A stretch of 61,153 bases of DNA from IMG/VR virus record IMGVR_UViG_3300009788_000013, positions 1 to 61,153 of that record; one strand, 5' to 3'. This DNA comes from a virus. Made by a program: the position numbers and the translations under genes. This document shows, in pieces, positions 54,870 through 61,153 of this stretch. Each line of letters opens with the position of its first letter. Position 1 is the first letter of the stretch. The notes beneath the pieces are model-generated. The model was not told the origin of the DNA. It saw nothing but the letters and a program-made list of their open reading frames with translations, and searched no databases.

Positions 54870-55678
54870 TTATCTCCTCAGTTCCGGTGGTGCTGCCCCA
54901 ACCGCATGCAACATAGCCTGGGCACTCTCTACTGGATCAGTATCGATCTCACTTTCATCGGCCTGTTCCAGATAGGCCAACATTGGGAATATCTCCTCCG
55001 GCTTCATCTTGCTCCCACCCCACACCTGGATTACCCGCAGGAACCGGATCTCCTCACGTTGCTGTTGTTCTTCGTATGCTCGCCACCTCGGGCAGATTCC
55101 CCGGAGGGTGGATCTTCCGAAGTCGTTGTCAGAGAGTCTAAGATAGCCACATCCGATACTATAGATTGCTGTCCACCAGCGCTCTCGTCGCTCGGCGCTT
55201 GAGGTGTCCCTTCCGTAGGGTTTGGCTTTTTCTTGGCTGCCTCTGCTGCATGTAATGGAACATCCTTGGCCTGTGGCATGAAGTTCCCTAAACCATCTAA
55301 CAAGATTGAGAATAAGCTAGCCCACTGCTCGAATGTCAGAGCTGCGCCGAGAACTCCCGGTGTGTAAGTCCACATCGGTTCACCATTCTGATCGTAGCGA
55401 TGTAGAGCGGAGGCAGCGAGATAATGAAGCGTTCTAAGTTTGATCGATTTGATCAGCGATAATCCCCGCTGCTGGTTAGCTCGCTCCTTTTCCTCCTTAC
55501 TTCCTCCTACTGGTGTCGCGGGGAGTAACTCTGCCGCTTTCCAAATGGAGGTAGCCACTTCGATCAGCGATTCATCCGCCAACTCATCAAAGCGGCTCAG
55601 TGTGTTCATGTTCATGTAAACGGGGCAGGGAGTCCCGTTAACTAAGAACTCCCCGACACGTCCAAGTGGTGCGCCCAC
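54870..55678 (-). CDS. Tail assembly chaperone gpGT by -1 frameshift
   Basis: Within the gpG gene the -1 frame is open from before 55226 to TAA 54872-54870. It encodes a typical T-like domain: SSAERRERWWTAIYSIG, then RWRAYEEQQQREEIRFLRV and KMKPEEIFPMLAYLE. The likely slip site is GAAAAAG (55232-55226), read as AAA AAG after Lys-rich AAKKK. The fused product would be about 269 residues. The gpG/gpGT pair chaperones tape measure in siphoviruses. Confidence 0.7.
55031..55678 (-). CDS. Tail assembly chaperone gpG-like protein
   Basis: The 215-residue product of the unshifted frame has an N-terminal strand (FLVNGTPCPVYMNMNTLSRFDEL) and a helical core (LIEVATSIWKAAELL; LRTLHYLAASALHRY; LTFEQWASLFSILLDGLG) followed by a polar tail. 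The last 60 residues of this frame are low-complexity, as the important sequence there is in the shifted frame. Position between tube and tape measure genes is canonical. Confidence 0.65.
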   Translation of the reverse strand: MGAPLGRVGEFLVNGTPCPVYMNMNTLSRFDELADESLIEVATSIWKAAELLPATPVGGSKEEKERANQQRGLSLIKSIKLRTLHYLAASALHRYDQNGEPMWTYTPGVLGAALTFEQWASLFSILLDGLGNFMPQAKDVPLHAAEAAKKKPNPTEGTPQAPSDESAGGQQSIVSDVAILDSLTTTSEDPPSGESARGGEHTKNNSNVRRSGSCG

Positions 55679-55890
55679 TAGATCACCTCTGTCTGTTTGG
55701 TTGCGAAATCGTGGAAGGCATACAGATCATCCGGCCCGTAAAAATGGACACCAACTGGTTCACTTTGCTTCCAGAGAACGCCATCTAAATCTCGCATGGC
55801 TTTCAGCTCTCTGTATGCCACCCTAGTGACTGTAGGGAGAAACGGTAAGCCGAACTTATCACGGTAGCCTTCCGCGATTTCTTGTTGCAT
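55678..55890 (-). CDS. 70-aa tail-region protein
   Basis: A small alpha/beta protein (MQQEIAEGYRDKFGLPFLP; VAYRELKAMRDLDGVLW; YGPDDLYAFHDFATKQ) placed between tail tube and tail chaperone genes. Its TAG shares a base with the next ATG region. No family recognised. Confidence 0.5.
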   Translation of the reverse strand: MQQEIAEGYRDKFGLPFLPTVTRVAYRELKAMRDLDGVLWKQSEPVGVHFYGPDDLYAFHDFATKQTEVI

Positions 55891-55894
55891 CTTC

Positions 55895-56326
55895 CTAGTT
55901 CGTGGCTACGATTGCGCCAGTGATAGCTAGCTCGATATTGGCCTGAAGCACATTATCTGTCGGCATGTCAACGGAGTGAGAGGAGAAGAATCCATCCATC
56001 CCCATCTGTCCCATGCTGGCCGGGAATACGATCTGGCAAGTCTGTTTCACTAGAGCGATCAGATCTACCCAAATGCCAGCGGCAAACTGATGCGTAGCAT
56101 CCTCTGGATCGTAGTTGATTGGCCCACTAATCGTTCCGGGATCAAGCAATACTGCCAGCTTCTCCATCCAGTTTCCGGCTGTGCTATGAGTTGTCACATC
56201 CGGGATGGTTGCAACCGGCCCGCTTTGGGAGAAGCTCCGCAGCTGCCCCAATGTCGCAAACGAGGCCGGTGATCCAACCTCGTCTTGAAATTTCCACAGT
56301 GTTCCCTTTGCGCTACGAATTGCCAT
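55895..56326 (-). CDS. Major tail tube protein
   Basis: The 143-residue protein has the pattern of small tail tube subunits: AKGTLWKFQDEVGS, then FATLGQLRSFSQSGP, TTHSTAGNWMEKLAVLLDPGTISGPINYDPEDATH and ELAITGAIV at the end. The D-x-T-T-H and I-N-Y-D-P segments are characteristic of lambda gpV/TP901-type tubes. It is followed by chaperones and tape measure. Confidence 0.75.
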   Translation of the reverse strand: MAIRSAKGTLWKFQDEVGSPASFATLGQLRSFSQSGPVATIPDVTTHSTAGNWMEKLAVLLDPGTISGPINYDPEDATHQFAAGIWVDLIALVKQTCQIVFPASMGQMGMDGFFSSHSVDMPTDNVLQANIELAITGAIVATN

Positions 56327-57137
56327 GTTGTATTCTCCAGTCTCCTAGTATTTTCTGCTCTCTCCCTGGGGAGGTAGCATTTGCCATCTGTGATCGTAGG
56401 TCACTAAGCTCGCGCTCGGTAGTAACCTTTGATCGATCGATGCGTTTAGGTTGATCGGTAACCTTCACGCTGTATTGCGTTTCTGGGCCATACGCTGGCG
56501 CGGAATTCTTCACTAGCTCGATCACCCGGATAGCCTCACGGGTACGCTCAATATTTCGTCTGAGTTGAGATGGATCTTGCCATCCGGAGTCCTGTAATAG
56601 TCTCTCAACGGATGCTTGAATTCTAAAGCAGACTGCCGACGTATCAATCAGCAAAGCCAGATTACGTGCACTGAATACTAGCCGCCATCGCTGCTGAAAA
56701 CTGTAGAGCTTCAGTAGATTCTTTGTTGCATTCCAGGCAGCGCCGCACGGTACACCGCGCTGTGCTAGCTTAGGAATCTTCTCATATTCAATCTGAATCT
56801 GACGGATGCTGTATCGTAATCGTTCTAGATCATCCTCTAGGTGATCCGACCGAGAGAACTGCTCCTGGCCCTCTCCAAGCCAATCAACGAAGGAATCAAT
56901 ATAGCCGTGTCCATTGCGTCTCTGATGTTTTGGCTCGTACCAGGGATGAGTGACACAAAAATCCTTAAGGAGTGGGAGCATTTGTGGCAGACGGGTAGAG
57001 TAGTCGATGATCCGTGCCACATTGTCAGCAGTCGGTTCGATCTTCTGTCCGGGTTGGGGTTGGAATGAATAGTTACGTGCGACGACGTTTGCCGCGTGTC
57101 GAGCTGCCGCCGTGATCCGGTAACCCCCTGCTTCCAA
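56313..57137 (-). CDS. Helical protein at head of tail operon
   Basis: The frame extends to 57365, but its first part lies antiphase over another gene and looks spurious. I suggest TTG 57137 (then EAGGYRITAAARHAANVVARN). The protein is all-helical and soluble (DYSTRLPQMLPLLKDFC; LEDDLERLRYSIRQIQIEYEKI; LALLIDTSAVCFRIQASVERLL). No family recognised. Its stop overlaps the tail tube start by 14 bases. Confidence 0.5.
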   Translation of the reverse strand: MEAGGYRITAAARHAANVVARNYSFQPQPGQKIEPTADNVARIIDYSTRLPQMLPLLKDFCVTHPWYEPKHQRRNGHGYIDSFVDWLGEGQEQFSRSDHLEDDLERLRYSIRQIQIEYEKIPKLAQRGVPCGAAWNATKNLLKLYSFQQRWRLVFSARNLALLIDTSAVCFRIQASVERLLQDSGWQDPSQLRRNIERTREAIRVIELVKNSAPAYGPETQYSVKVTDQPKRIDRSKVTTERELSDLRSQMANATSPGREQKILGDWRIQHGNS

Positions 57138-57405
57138 TTGCTGCGTTGATGTCTGTTTCTCCGACAATGATGTTCGGCTCCTCTCCCATATCCGCTTCCG
57201 CTGTGGGACTACCATTGAATAGGTGAGTCCTCGTTGCTGCTGCTTCCGCTTCCGCTGTGTGTGTGCTCTGCATGTGCTTGAGTATGAGATTGGCGGAGTA
57301 TGAGTCGAACTCGCAGGGAGTATCAGGCCCGACCATCGCGGGGCATTTGTAGCGCAGTTGCCCACGCCATAAAAACGTTTCGAGCTGTTGAACTTCGATG
57401 GCCAA
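57073..57405 (-). CDS. C2H2-like zinc-finger protein, first gene of TU7
   Basis: The TTG at 57405 has GGGAGG seven bases upstream. The 110-residue product begins MAIEVQQLETFLWRGQLRYKC and has a CxxxxxxxxC...HMQSTH pattern (Cys21, Cys31, His44, His49) that resembles a C2H2 finger. The rest is polar and Arg-rich at the end. It may be a structural or regulatory zinc protein of the tail operon. Confidence 0.5.
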   Translation of the reverse strand: MAIEVQQLETFLWRGQLRYKCPAMVGPDTPCEFDSYSANLILKHMQSTHTAEAEAAATRTHLFNGSPTAEADMGEEPNIIVGETDINAAIGSRGLPDHGGSSTRGKRRRT

Positions 57406-57429
57406 ACCGGAACCTCCCTATCAGTTGCA

Positions 57430-57459
57430 ATTCTAGGCGAGAGATGGAGGAATCACCAA
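57430..57459 (-). promoter_or_regulatory. Candidate promoter of the tail operon (TU7)
   Basis: On the minus strand TTGGTG (57459-57454), an 18-base spacer and TAGAAT (57435-57430), with CTCTCG before the -10. The same spacing and flank occur at the TU5 promoter, so both late structural operons may share an activator. A run of nine G:C pairs (57462-57470) lies just upstream. Confidence 0.45.
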
Positions 57460-57469
57460 ACGGGGGGGG

Positions 57470-57530
57470 GTACAGTAGCGCGAGGATCGCCGCTATGGCG
57501 TTTCTGTCGTCGGGGTAGGGGAAACCGCCT
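57470..57530 (-). terminator. Operon-boundary element (copy C), overlapping a stop codon
   Basis: On the plus strand GCGCGAGGATCGCC, then hairpin CGCC-GCTAT-GGCG (57488-57500), TTTCTG and CGGGGTAGGGGAAACC. It matches copies A, B, D and E in order. The stop codon of the 57493 gene lies within the hairpin loop, so the element overlaps the gene end. It would end TU6. Confidence 0.5.
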
Positions 57531-57678
57531 TGGCAGGTGCTACGGCTTCGTCAGGGTGACGAGAGCGCATTCTCAGGCGATCTATTAATCCATTGCACTC
57601 ACAAACCGTACATGATCCGCCAGAACCGAGGTGCTTATCGACTCCGCAGCCGCAATTAAGGCATGTCTGGAATTTCAT
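57493..57678 (-). CDS. 61-aa zinc-ribbon protein, end of glycan operon
   Basis: Two paired clusters, CLNCGCG (residues 6-12) and CTVCECN (about 23-29), form a likely small zinc ribbon. A Pro/Ala/Thr-rich tail follows. It is the last gene of TU6 and its stop lies inside the boundary hairpin. Its partner or target is unknown. Confidence 0.55.
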   Translation of the reverse strand: MKFQTCLNCGCGVDKHLGSGGSCTVCECNGLIDRLRMRSRHPDEAVAPAKAVSPTPTTETP

Positions 57679-58051
57679 GTGTAGATAACCAAGTATCGAT
57701 GATTTCGTTTTTGTGATCTCGGACTAGCTGTTGCACTCGCCGTCTAGCTAAATAATCTGGGTACCCGTGAACATATTTCAGGAATCGGATCATCGATAGC
57801 CGTGATCGCCGTAGTGCCATATCTCTACGAACCCGTTCACTCCGCTTTTCTGGTTGCGGTAGGCCTTCACCATATGGCCTAAGATAGAGCGTCCTACACT
57901 CCGTATCACAGGCCAGATCCGCTACCGAGATAATGCCGGTGGTCTCTAGTTCATGTTTCCATGAATCATCCGACTCAACCTGCATGTAATCAGGGACTGG
58001 GAAACAGATCCCTTCTCTAACTGGCCTTCCACGTGGATACCCCGGATTCAC
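57656..58051 (-). CDS. 131-aa hypothetical protein, glycan operon
   Basis: A GTG at 58051 overlaps the TGA of the glycosyltransferase (GTGA). The protein has NPGYPRGRPVREGICFPVPDY at its start, a middle Cys pair (ACDTEC) and a basic helical end (RSRLSMIRFLKYVHGYPDYLARRRVQQLV). No family recognised. Its coupling to the enzyme genes argues for a shared role. Confidence 0.5.
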   Translation of the reverse strand: MNPGYPRGRPVREGICFPVPDYMQVESDDSWKHELETTGIISVADLACDTECRTLYLRPYGEGLPQPEKRSERVRRDMALRRSRLSMIRFLKYVHGYPDYLARRRVQQLVRDHKNEIIDTWLSTHEIPDMP

Positions 58052-58779
58052 CAGCGCTCCTTTACCCAGCCGCCACAATCTGCTGGCTTCGGCTCACCAT
58101 GGAAGCAGACGACACGGCAATCATCGGGTGGGCCGTCCTGGGCGTGCATCTTGTAGGATTTTACCCATCGCTGAGGAAATAGATCACAGTAGAGCTTTGG
58201 TTGTCGGCTCGGATGGTACGAGCAATTATCTTGCATGAGCGAGTAGATATATGCCTGGTCACCGTGAAACTGCTTCATGAGCTGGTAGCGGTACACATTG
58301 AAGTGCTCCCAGATCCAAGTATACCTACCGGCATCCAGCACCATCACAGCTGATGCGGGCTTCCATGGTTTCTGGAAATCCGGATGCATCACAAATTGGG
58401 ATGGATAATCAACCAGATCGTCTAGTGGGCCAGTGATCACTACATCAAGATCCAAATAGAGGTATCGTGTTTGTAAATCCCGATCTGAGGAAACAGTATT
58501 GGCCGTCCCCCACGGGCACTGTTGAAACAGGGCCATCTTCTGCCACCAGCCGGAAAGTGTTGGATCAGATGTCAGGATCGAATCATCAGCGATCAGAGCC
58601 ATGCCATCAATAGCGGATATTCGATCAACACCACATCGTACTATGATGCCGTCCGGCTGATCTGTGATACAGGTAAAGCCATACGGTTGCATCAGGTTTC
58701 GCTCTACCGCTGCCGATAGCCGGTTCACGTATTCCGGCCCGTACTTGTTCCCGACCTTGACGCAAATGACATTCAGCAT
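58048..58779 (-). CDS. Glycosyltransferase-like protein (DLD type)
   Basis: The 243-residue protein from ATG 58779 (MLNVICVKVGNKYGPEYVNRL) matches a phage/bacterial GT-A family: TRYLYLDLDVVITGPLDDL (DxD site near residue 107), FVMHPDFQKPW, HGDQAYIYSLM and VCFHGEPKPAD near the end. Such proteins transfer sugars to surface glycans. ATG 58779 shares its A with the TGA of the membrane protein gene (TGATG). Confidence 0.75.
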   Translation of the reverse strand: MLNVICVKVGNKYGPEYVNRLSAAVERNLMQPYGFTCITDQPDGIIVRCGVDRISAIDGMALIADDSILTSDPTLSGWWQKMALFQQCPWGTANTVSSDRDLQTRYLYLDLDVVITGPLDDLVDYPSQFVMHPDFQKPWKPASAVMVLDAGRYTWIWEHFNVYRYQLMKQFHGDQAYIYSLMQDNCSYHPSRQPKLYCDLFPQRWVKSYKMHAQDGPPDDCRVVCFHGEPKPADCGGWVKERW

Positions 58780-58955
58780 CAGATCAACTCCCAGCCAGCC
58801 CTTAGTAATATCCAGCAGACTTTCAATACTACCCCTGTGATCAACATTAATCCGCCCAATGAAGCGGCAATGACTACAATTGCAAAAATACAATTAAAGA
58901 AAACGACGAATGAATGCCCTTCACTGGACTTTACTTCCTGTTTAATGAGCTTCAT
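58779..58955 (-). CDS. 58-aa two-helix membrane protein
   Basis: ATG 58955 overlaps the TGA of the glycosyltransferase (ATGA) and opens a 58-residue protein with a hydrophobic core (FVVFFNCIFAIVVIAASLGG and LITGVVLKVCWILL), probably two short helices. Its TGA shares an A with the next ATG. It sits exactly between two glycosyltransferase genes. Confidence 0.6.
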   Translation of the reverse strand: MKLIKQEVKSSEGHSFVVFFNCIFAIVVIAASLGGLMLITGVVLKVCWILLRAGWELI

Positions 58956-59824
58956 GATTGACTCTTATCCCCTATCATTCCAAATAGATCCAGGCCCATA
59001 AAAGGCTCGCCCCCAAGTTCAGCTATTAGCCGGTGGATCTCTCGCTCGTGCCAAGTTTCACAGTCGTCACTGAAGTCCGCGTACTTCATCAGATGCCTAT
59101 ATGGCTCCCACCATGAGGCTGGTACAGTGTATAGGATCTTTTCCAAGCGGAACCACCAGCTATATTTCCGTCGGATCTTTTCCGCTCCCTGTTCTGGCCA
59201 CCTTACCAGCTCCATCATCTCGTAGTGCGCCTGTTTAGCTCGGAATGCCCGCTCTCGAATGAACTGCAAGTGCATGACACCAGCCGCTAGTCCAGTTGGA
59301 ACTTTACTCGGCTTTGATCCGAATGGATGCCGGTGATGGTGCTGATAGGTTCCTCTAGGCTGCCAGCTCAATCCCGATGAATCCCTAAACGCTAAACTGA
59401 ATGATGTATTCCGATGTTCACCATCAACCCGAATCTTGAATTGTGACTCCCATATATTATGCCCTGATACCTGAAGTACTTGACACGGGGTTAACTGTTC
59501 AATCACGGATCTGATACTGACTAAGAAATTACCGGTTAGGATTTCATCAGCATCCACTAGTGCAACATGAGTCGCTTTCTGTGCACGGCATTCGTCCAAT
59601 AGAAGCTGCCGGTGGTTCATCTCATCCCACGGGCCATCTCCGATTTCTATAGGCCATACGCGATCTGGATACTCGTCTAATATCTTGCCCACAATCTCAG
59701 GAGTCCTGTCCTCACAAGCATGTAGGCCAACTACGATTGAATCGCACCATATCAATGCAGCTCTAATAGTGAGTCCACAGATCCACTCCTCGTTTCGAAG
59801 GGGCATCAGAGCAACGAGTTTCAC
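58952..59824 (-). CDS. Family 2 glycosyltransferase
   Basis: The 290-residue protein has the GT2 fold: VALMPLRNEEWICGL (N-terminal nucleotide site), SIVVGLHACEDRTPEIV, THVALVDADEIL (DxD, about residue 95) and a C-terminal region with WQPRGTYQHHHRHPFG. It would transfer a sugar from a nucleotide donor to a growing glycan. ATG overlaps the TylF TGA. Confidence 0.8.
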   Translation of the reverse strand: MKLVALMPLRNEEWICGLTIRAALIWCDSIVVGLHACEDRTPEIVGKILDEYPDRVWPIEIGDGPWDEMNHRQLLLDECRAQKATHVALVDADEILTGNFLVSIRSVIEQLTPCQVLQVSGHNIWESQFKIRVDGEHRNTSFSLAFRDSSGLSWQPRGTYQHHHRHPFGSKPSKVPTGLAAGVMHLQFIRERAFRAKQAHYEMMELVRWPEQGAEKIRRKYSWWFRLEKILYTVPASWWEPYRHLMKYADFSDDCETWHEREIHRLIAELGGEPFMGLDLFGMIGDKSQS

Positions 59825-60426
59825 TTCTGCCCCCTCTGCCAGATCATCGGTGCTCGATCGTCCATTGATATCATCTCGTTAACAGCTCGGACACAACCAG
59901 GTAGGCTATCGTCTACCACACAGATGCCACCTGGAACGATCCGTGGATATAGATACTTCAGCACCAGCTTTGTTGATTCATAAAGATCGCAATCGATCCG
60001 AAGGAATGCGATATCAAACTTTCCAACTTCAGGCAGTGTTGTATGAAACCATCCCGGATGATAGCTGAAATGATGATCAGGGATCTGCCACTCCTTCATG
60101 TGCCCCTTAACCTGCTCAATTGTGCAAACTGATTCCCCTTCAATTATCAAACCACTAGGACCATCTTCGGGGCTGGCTTTAGGGATACCTTGGAATGAAT
60201 CAAACAATCGGATGATGCGGCGTGGCCTCTCGTCCTTATCTATACATGCCTGTGCCATGATAGCCGGATGGACACCAGCGAAAACGCCACACTCAACAAA
60301 GCACCCAGGCACACCGAAGTCAATGCAATGACATGAGAGACTGTAAGTCATCTGTAAAGTCGGTAATTTACATAATGCACGTTCACCGACTTTCTTGATC
60401 CAATACCTCGTTGTTTTTATCTTCAT
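59821..60426 (-). CDS. TylF/MycF-family O-methyltransferase
   Basis: The 201-residue protein from ATG 60426 (MKIKTTRYWIKKV) has the macrocin O-methyltransferase signature: GCFVECGVFAGVHPAIMAQ (SAM motif), RIIRLFDSFQGIP, IAFLRIDCDLYESTKLVLKYLYP (metal/SAM site DxD) and GGICVVDDS. TylF enzymes methylate sugar hydroxyls. With FkbM it makes two sugar methyltransferases in one operon. The ATG overlaps the stop of the 36-aa membrane protein. Confidence 0.85.
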   Translation of the reverse strand: MKIKTTRYWIKKVGERALCKLPTLQMTYSLSCHCIDFGVPGCFVECGVFAGVHPAIMAQACIDKDERPRRIIRLFDSFQGIPKASPEDGPSGLIIEGESVCTIEQVKGHMKEWQIPDHHFSYHPGWFHTTLPEVGKFDIAFLRIDCDLYESTKLVLKYLYPRIVPGGICVVDDSLPGCVRAVNEMISMDDRAPMIWQRGQK

Positions 60427-60533
60427 GATAATAAATAAACAAAATCTAAAATAATAATAGTCCCACAACTAGCAACGAACAAGACCCAGAGCGCCACCAA
60501 GAGCCAGCACAACACCATGTCTAGAGTACTCAT
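60423..60533 (-). CDS. 36-aa single-pass membrane protein
   Basis: ATG 60533 overlaps the sulfotransferase TGA (ATGA). The 36-residue product is almost entirely a hydrophobic helix (MVLCWLLVALWVLFVASCG and on). Its TGA overlaps the TylF ATG (ATGA), so it is translationally coupled on both sides. The coding sequence becomes very A/T-rich toward its end. Confidence 0.6.
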   Translation of the reverse strand: MSTLDMVLCWLLVALWVLFVASCGTIIILDFVYLLS

Positions 60534-61078
60534 GACAGTTTCTTATAACCGAATCTCAAGAAATCGGGGCCGCTGTGCGCTTCAATGATCCTGGCCCACC
60601 GTGGATGATCTCCAATGTCAGATTCCCACCGTGGGCGTCTCTCACTATTCATACGCTCACTAGGCCAGAGGATACCGGTTGTATTAAATGGCAGTAAGAG
60701 AACTTGTTCCGCGATCGCCTCATACCTCGCAAGGAAATCAATCCGCGCCTCCGCTAGAAAGGCAGATTGACTGTATCCACCCTCATCCCAATGATCCATG
60801 ACAAGCTCCATGAACCCAGGGAAACCTATATCTCTGATCCCACGTGTCTGATCATTGCGTCGTAAATGATACCAGCAGGAGAGCATCCTATCATAAGGAT
60901 TCCGTACAACTGTGAATGTAAATTTCCGTTGATGCTCTCCTGGAACAATGCGCTCATGATCCTTCCCGACTAGCTCTCCTCCGAACTGAGGTAGGAACTT
61001 CCGCGCCATCGTAGTACCGGCTGTACGTGGAACGTGGATAAAGACAAAGCTGGGGCCGATAGTCATTTCCCTACGCAT
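60530..61078 (-). CDS. PAPS-dependent sulfotransferase (Sulfotransfer_2-like)
   Basis: The 182-residue protein has both PAPS-binding signatures: FIHVPRTAGTT (5' phosphosulfate loop, residues 13-23, with Arg in place of the usual Lys) and FTVVRNPYDRMLSCWYH (3' phosphate site, about 54-70). This is the pattern of Golgi-type carbohydrate sulfotransferases found also in bacteria and phages. It would add sulfate to a glycan. ATG 61066 is an alternative start. An 11-codon mini-ORF (MTKLTLEISDA) overlaps its start and couples it to the upstream gene. Confidence 0.8.
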   Translation of the reverse strand: MRREMTIGPSFVFIHVPRTAGTTMARKFLPQFGGELVGKDHERIVPGEHQRKFTFTVVRNPYDRMLSCWYHLRRNDQTRGIRDIGFPGFMELVMDHWDEGGYSQSAFLAEARIDFLARYEAIAEQVLLLPFNTTGILWPSERMNSERRPRWESDIGDHPRWARIIEAHSGPDFLRFGYKKLS

Positions 61079-61153
61079 CCGATATTTCGAGAGTTAATTT
61101 TGTCATAGTAGATGCACCTCTATGTTATTCCGCCATGAAGAGAATGGGCTCCG
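61031..61153. repeat. Terminal direct repeat (assembly overlap), right copy
   Basis: Exact copy of bases 1-123. It contains the 5' end of the sulfotransferase (to 61078) and the 3' end of the 69-aa gene (stop at 61103). It marks the join of the circular map. Reading across it keeps the operon intact. Confidence 0.95.

Noticed and set aside
57290-57360. GAGTTCGACTC stretch resembling a T arm
   Set aside because: It is coding sequence for the zinc-finger protein, and no cloverleaf can be drawn.
1-61153. CRISPR array, integrase or CI-like repressor
   Set aside because: No regularly spaced direct repeats were seen, and no tyrosine or serine recombinase motif in any translated gene. Only small HTH, RHH and winged-helix proteins are present.

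Overview
The window is a complete, circularly assembled genome of a tailed (siphovirus-like) phage. The first 123 bases are repeated exactly at the end (1-123 = 61031-61153), so the unique genome is 61,030 bp. Every convincing gene lies on the minus strand and runs from high to low coordinates, crossing the artificial junction. I see no integrase, no obvious CI-type repressor, no rRNA and no CRISPR array, so the phage looks lytic. The host cannot be named from the sequence. Both Shine-Dalgarno starts and apparently leaderless starts occur, and GATC is clearly over-represented.

Gaps between genes are tiny (ATGA, GTGA, TAATG and TGATG overlaps dominate) except at seven places. Each of those holds, in the mRNA sense, a stop codon, then a GC-rich hairpin element with recurring sequence, then a promoter, then a first gene. 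I read them as the boundaries of seven transcription units. TU1 (41.8 to 34.6 kb) carries a ribbon-helix-helix protein, a RecB-like exonuclease, RecT (split by a frameshift), an SSB-like protein, a RuvC-like resolvase, a replication organiser and DnaB. TU2 (34.3 to 24.8 kb) carries two SNF2-type helicases, a DNA methyltransferase, a tRNA-Gly, a Mom-like DNA modification enzyme and both terminase subunits. TU3 is ArdC antirestriction plus one unknown. TU4 is small accessory proteins. TU5 (20.1 to 5.1 kb) is portal, a block of beta-rich virion proteins, MuF, XkdF protease, scaffold, capsid, connectors and tail terminator. TU6 (5.05 kb, across the junction, to 57.5 kb) is a glycan operon. TU7 (57.4 to 41.9 kb) is tail tube, frameshifted tail chaperones, a 1771-residue tape measure, tip and fibre proteins and small secreted or membrane proteins.

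The most unusual part is TU6. It has its own TATAAT promoter and sits between the tail terminator and the tail tube. It encodes five glycosyltransferase-like proteins, FkbM and TylF methyltransferases, a PAPS-type sulfotransferase and a transaldolase/fructose-6-phosphate aldolase, interleaved with at least five very small membrane proteins and several other micro-ORFs coupled by overlapping stop and start codons. It looks like a dedicated system for building and capping (methylating, sulfating) a glycan on the virion or on the infected cell surface.

The regulatory layout is also notable. There is a shared 19-bp operator with a TTGCTAGCAA core at TU2, TU3 and TU4, a separate promoter class at TU5 and TU7, apparently leaderless first genes, and 8-9 base G/C tracts at the heads of several units.
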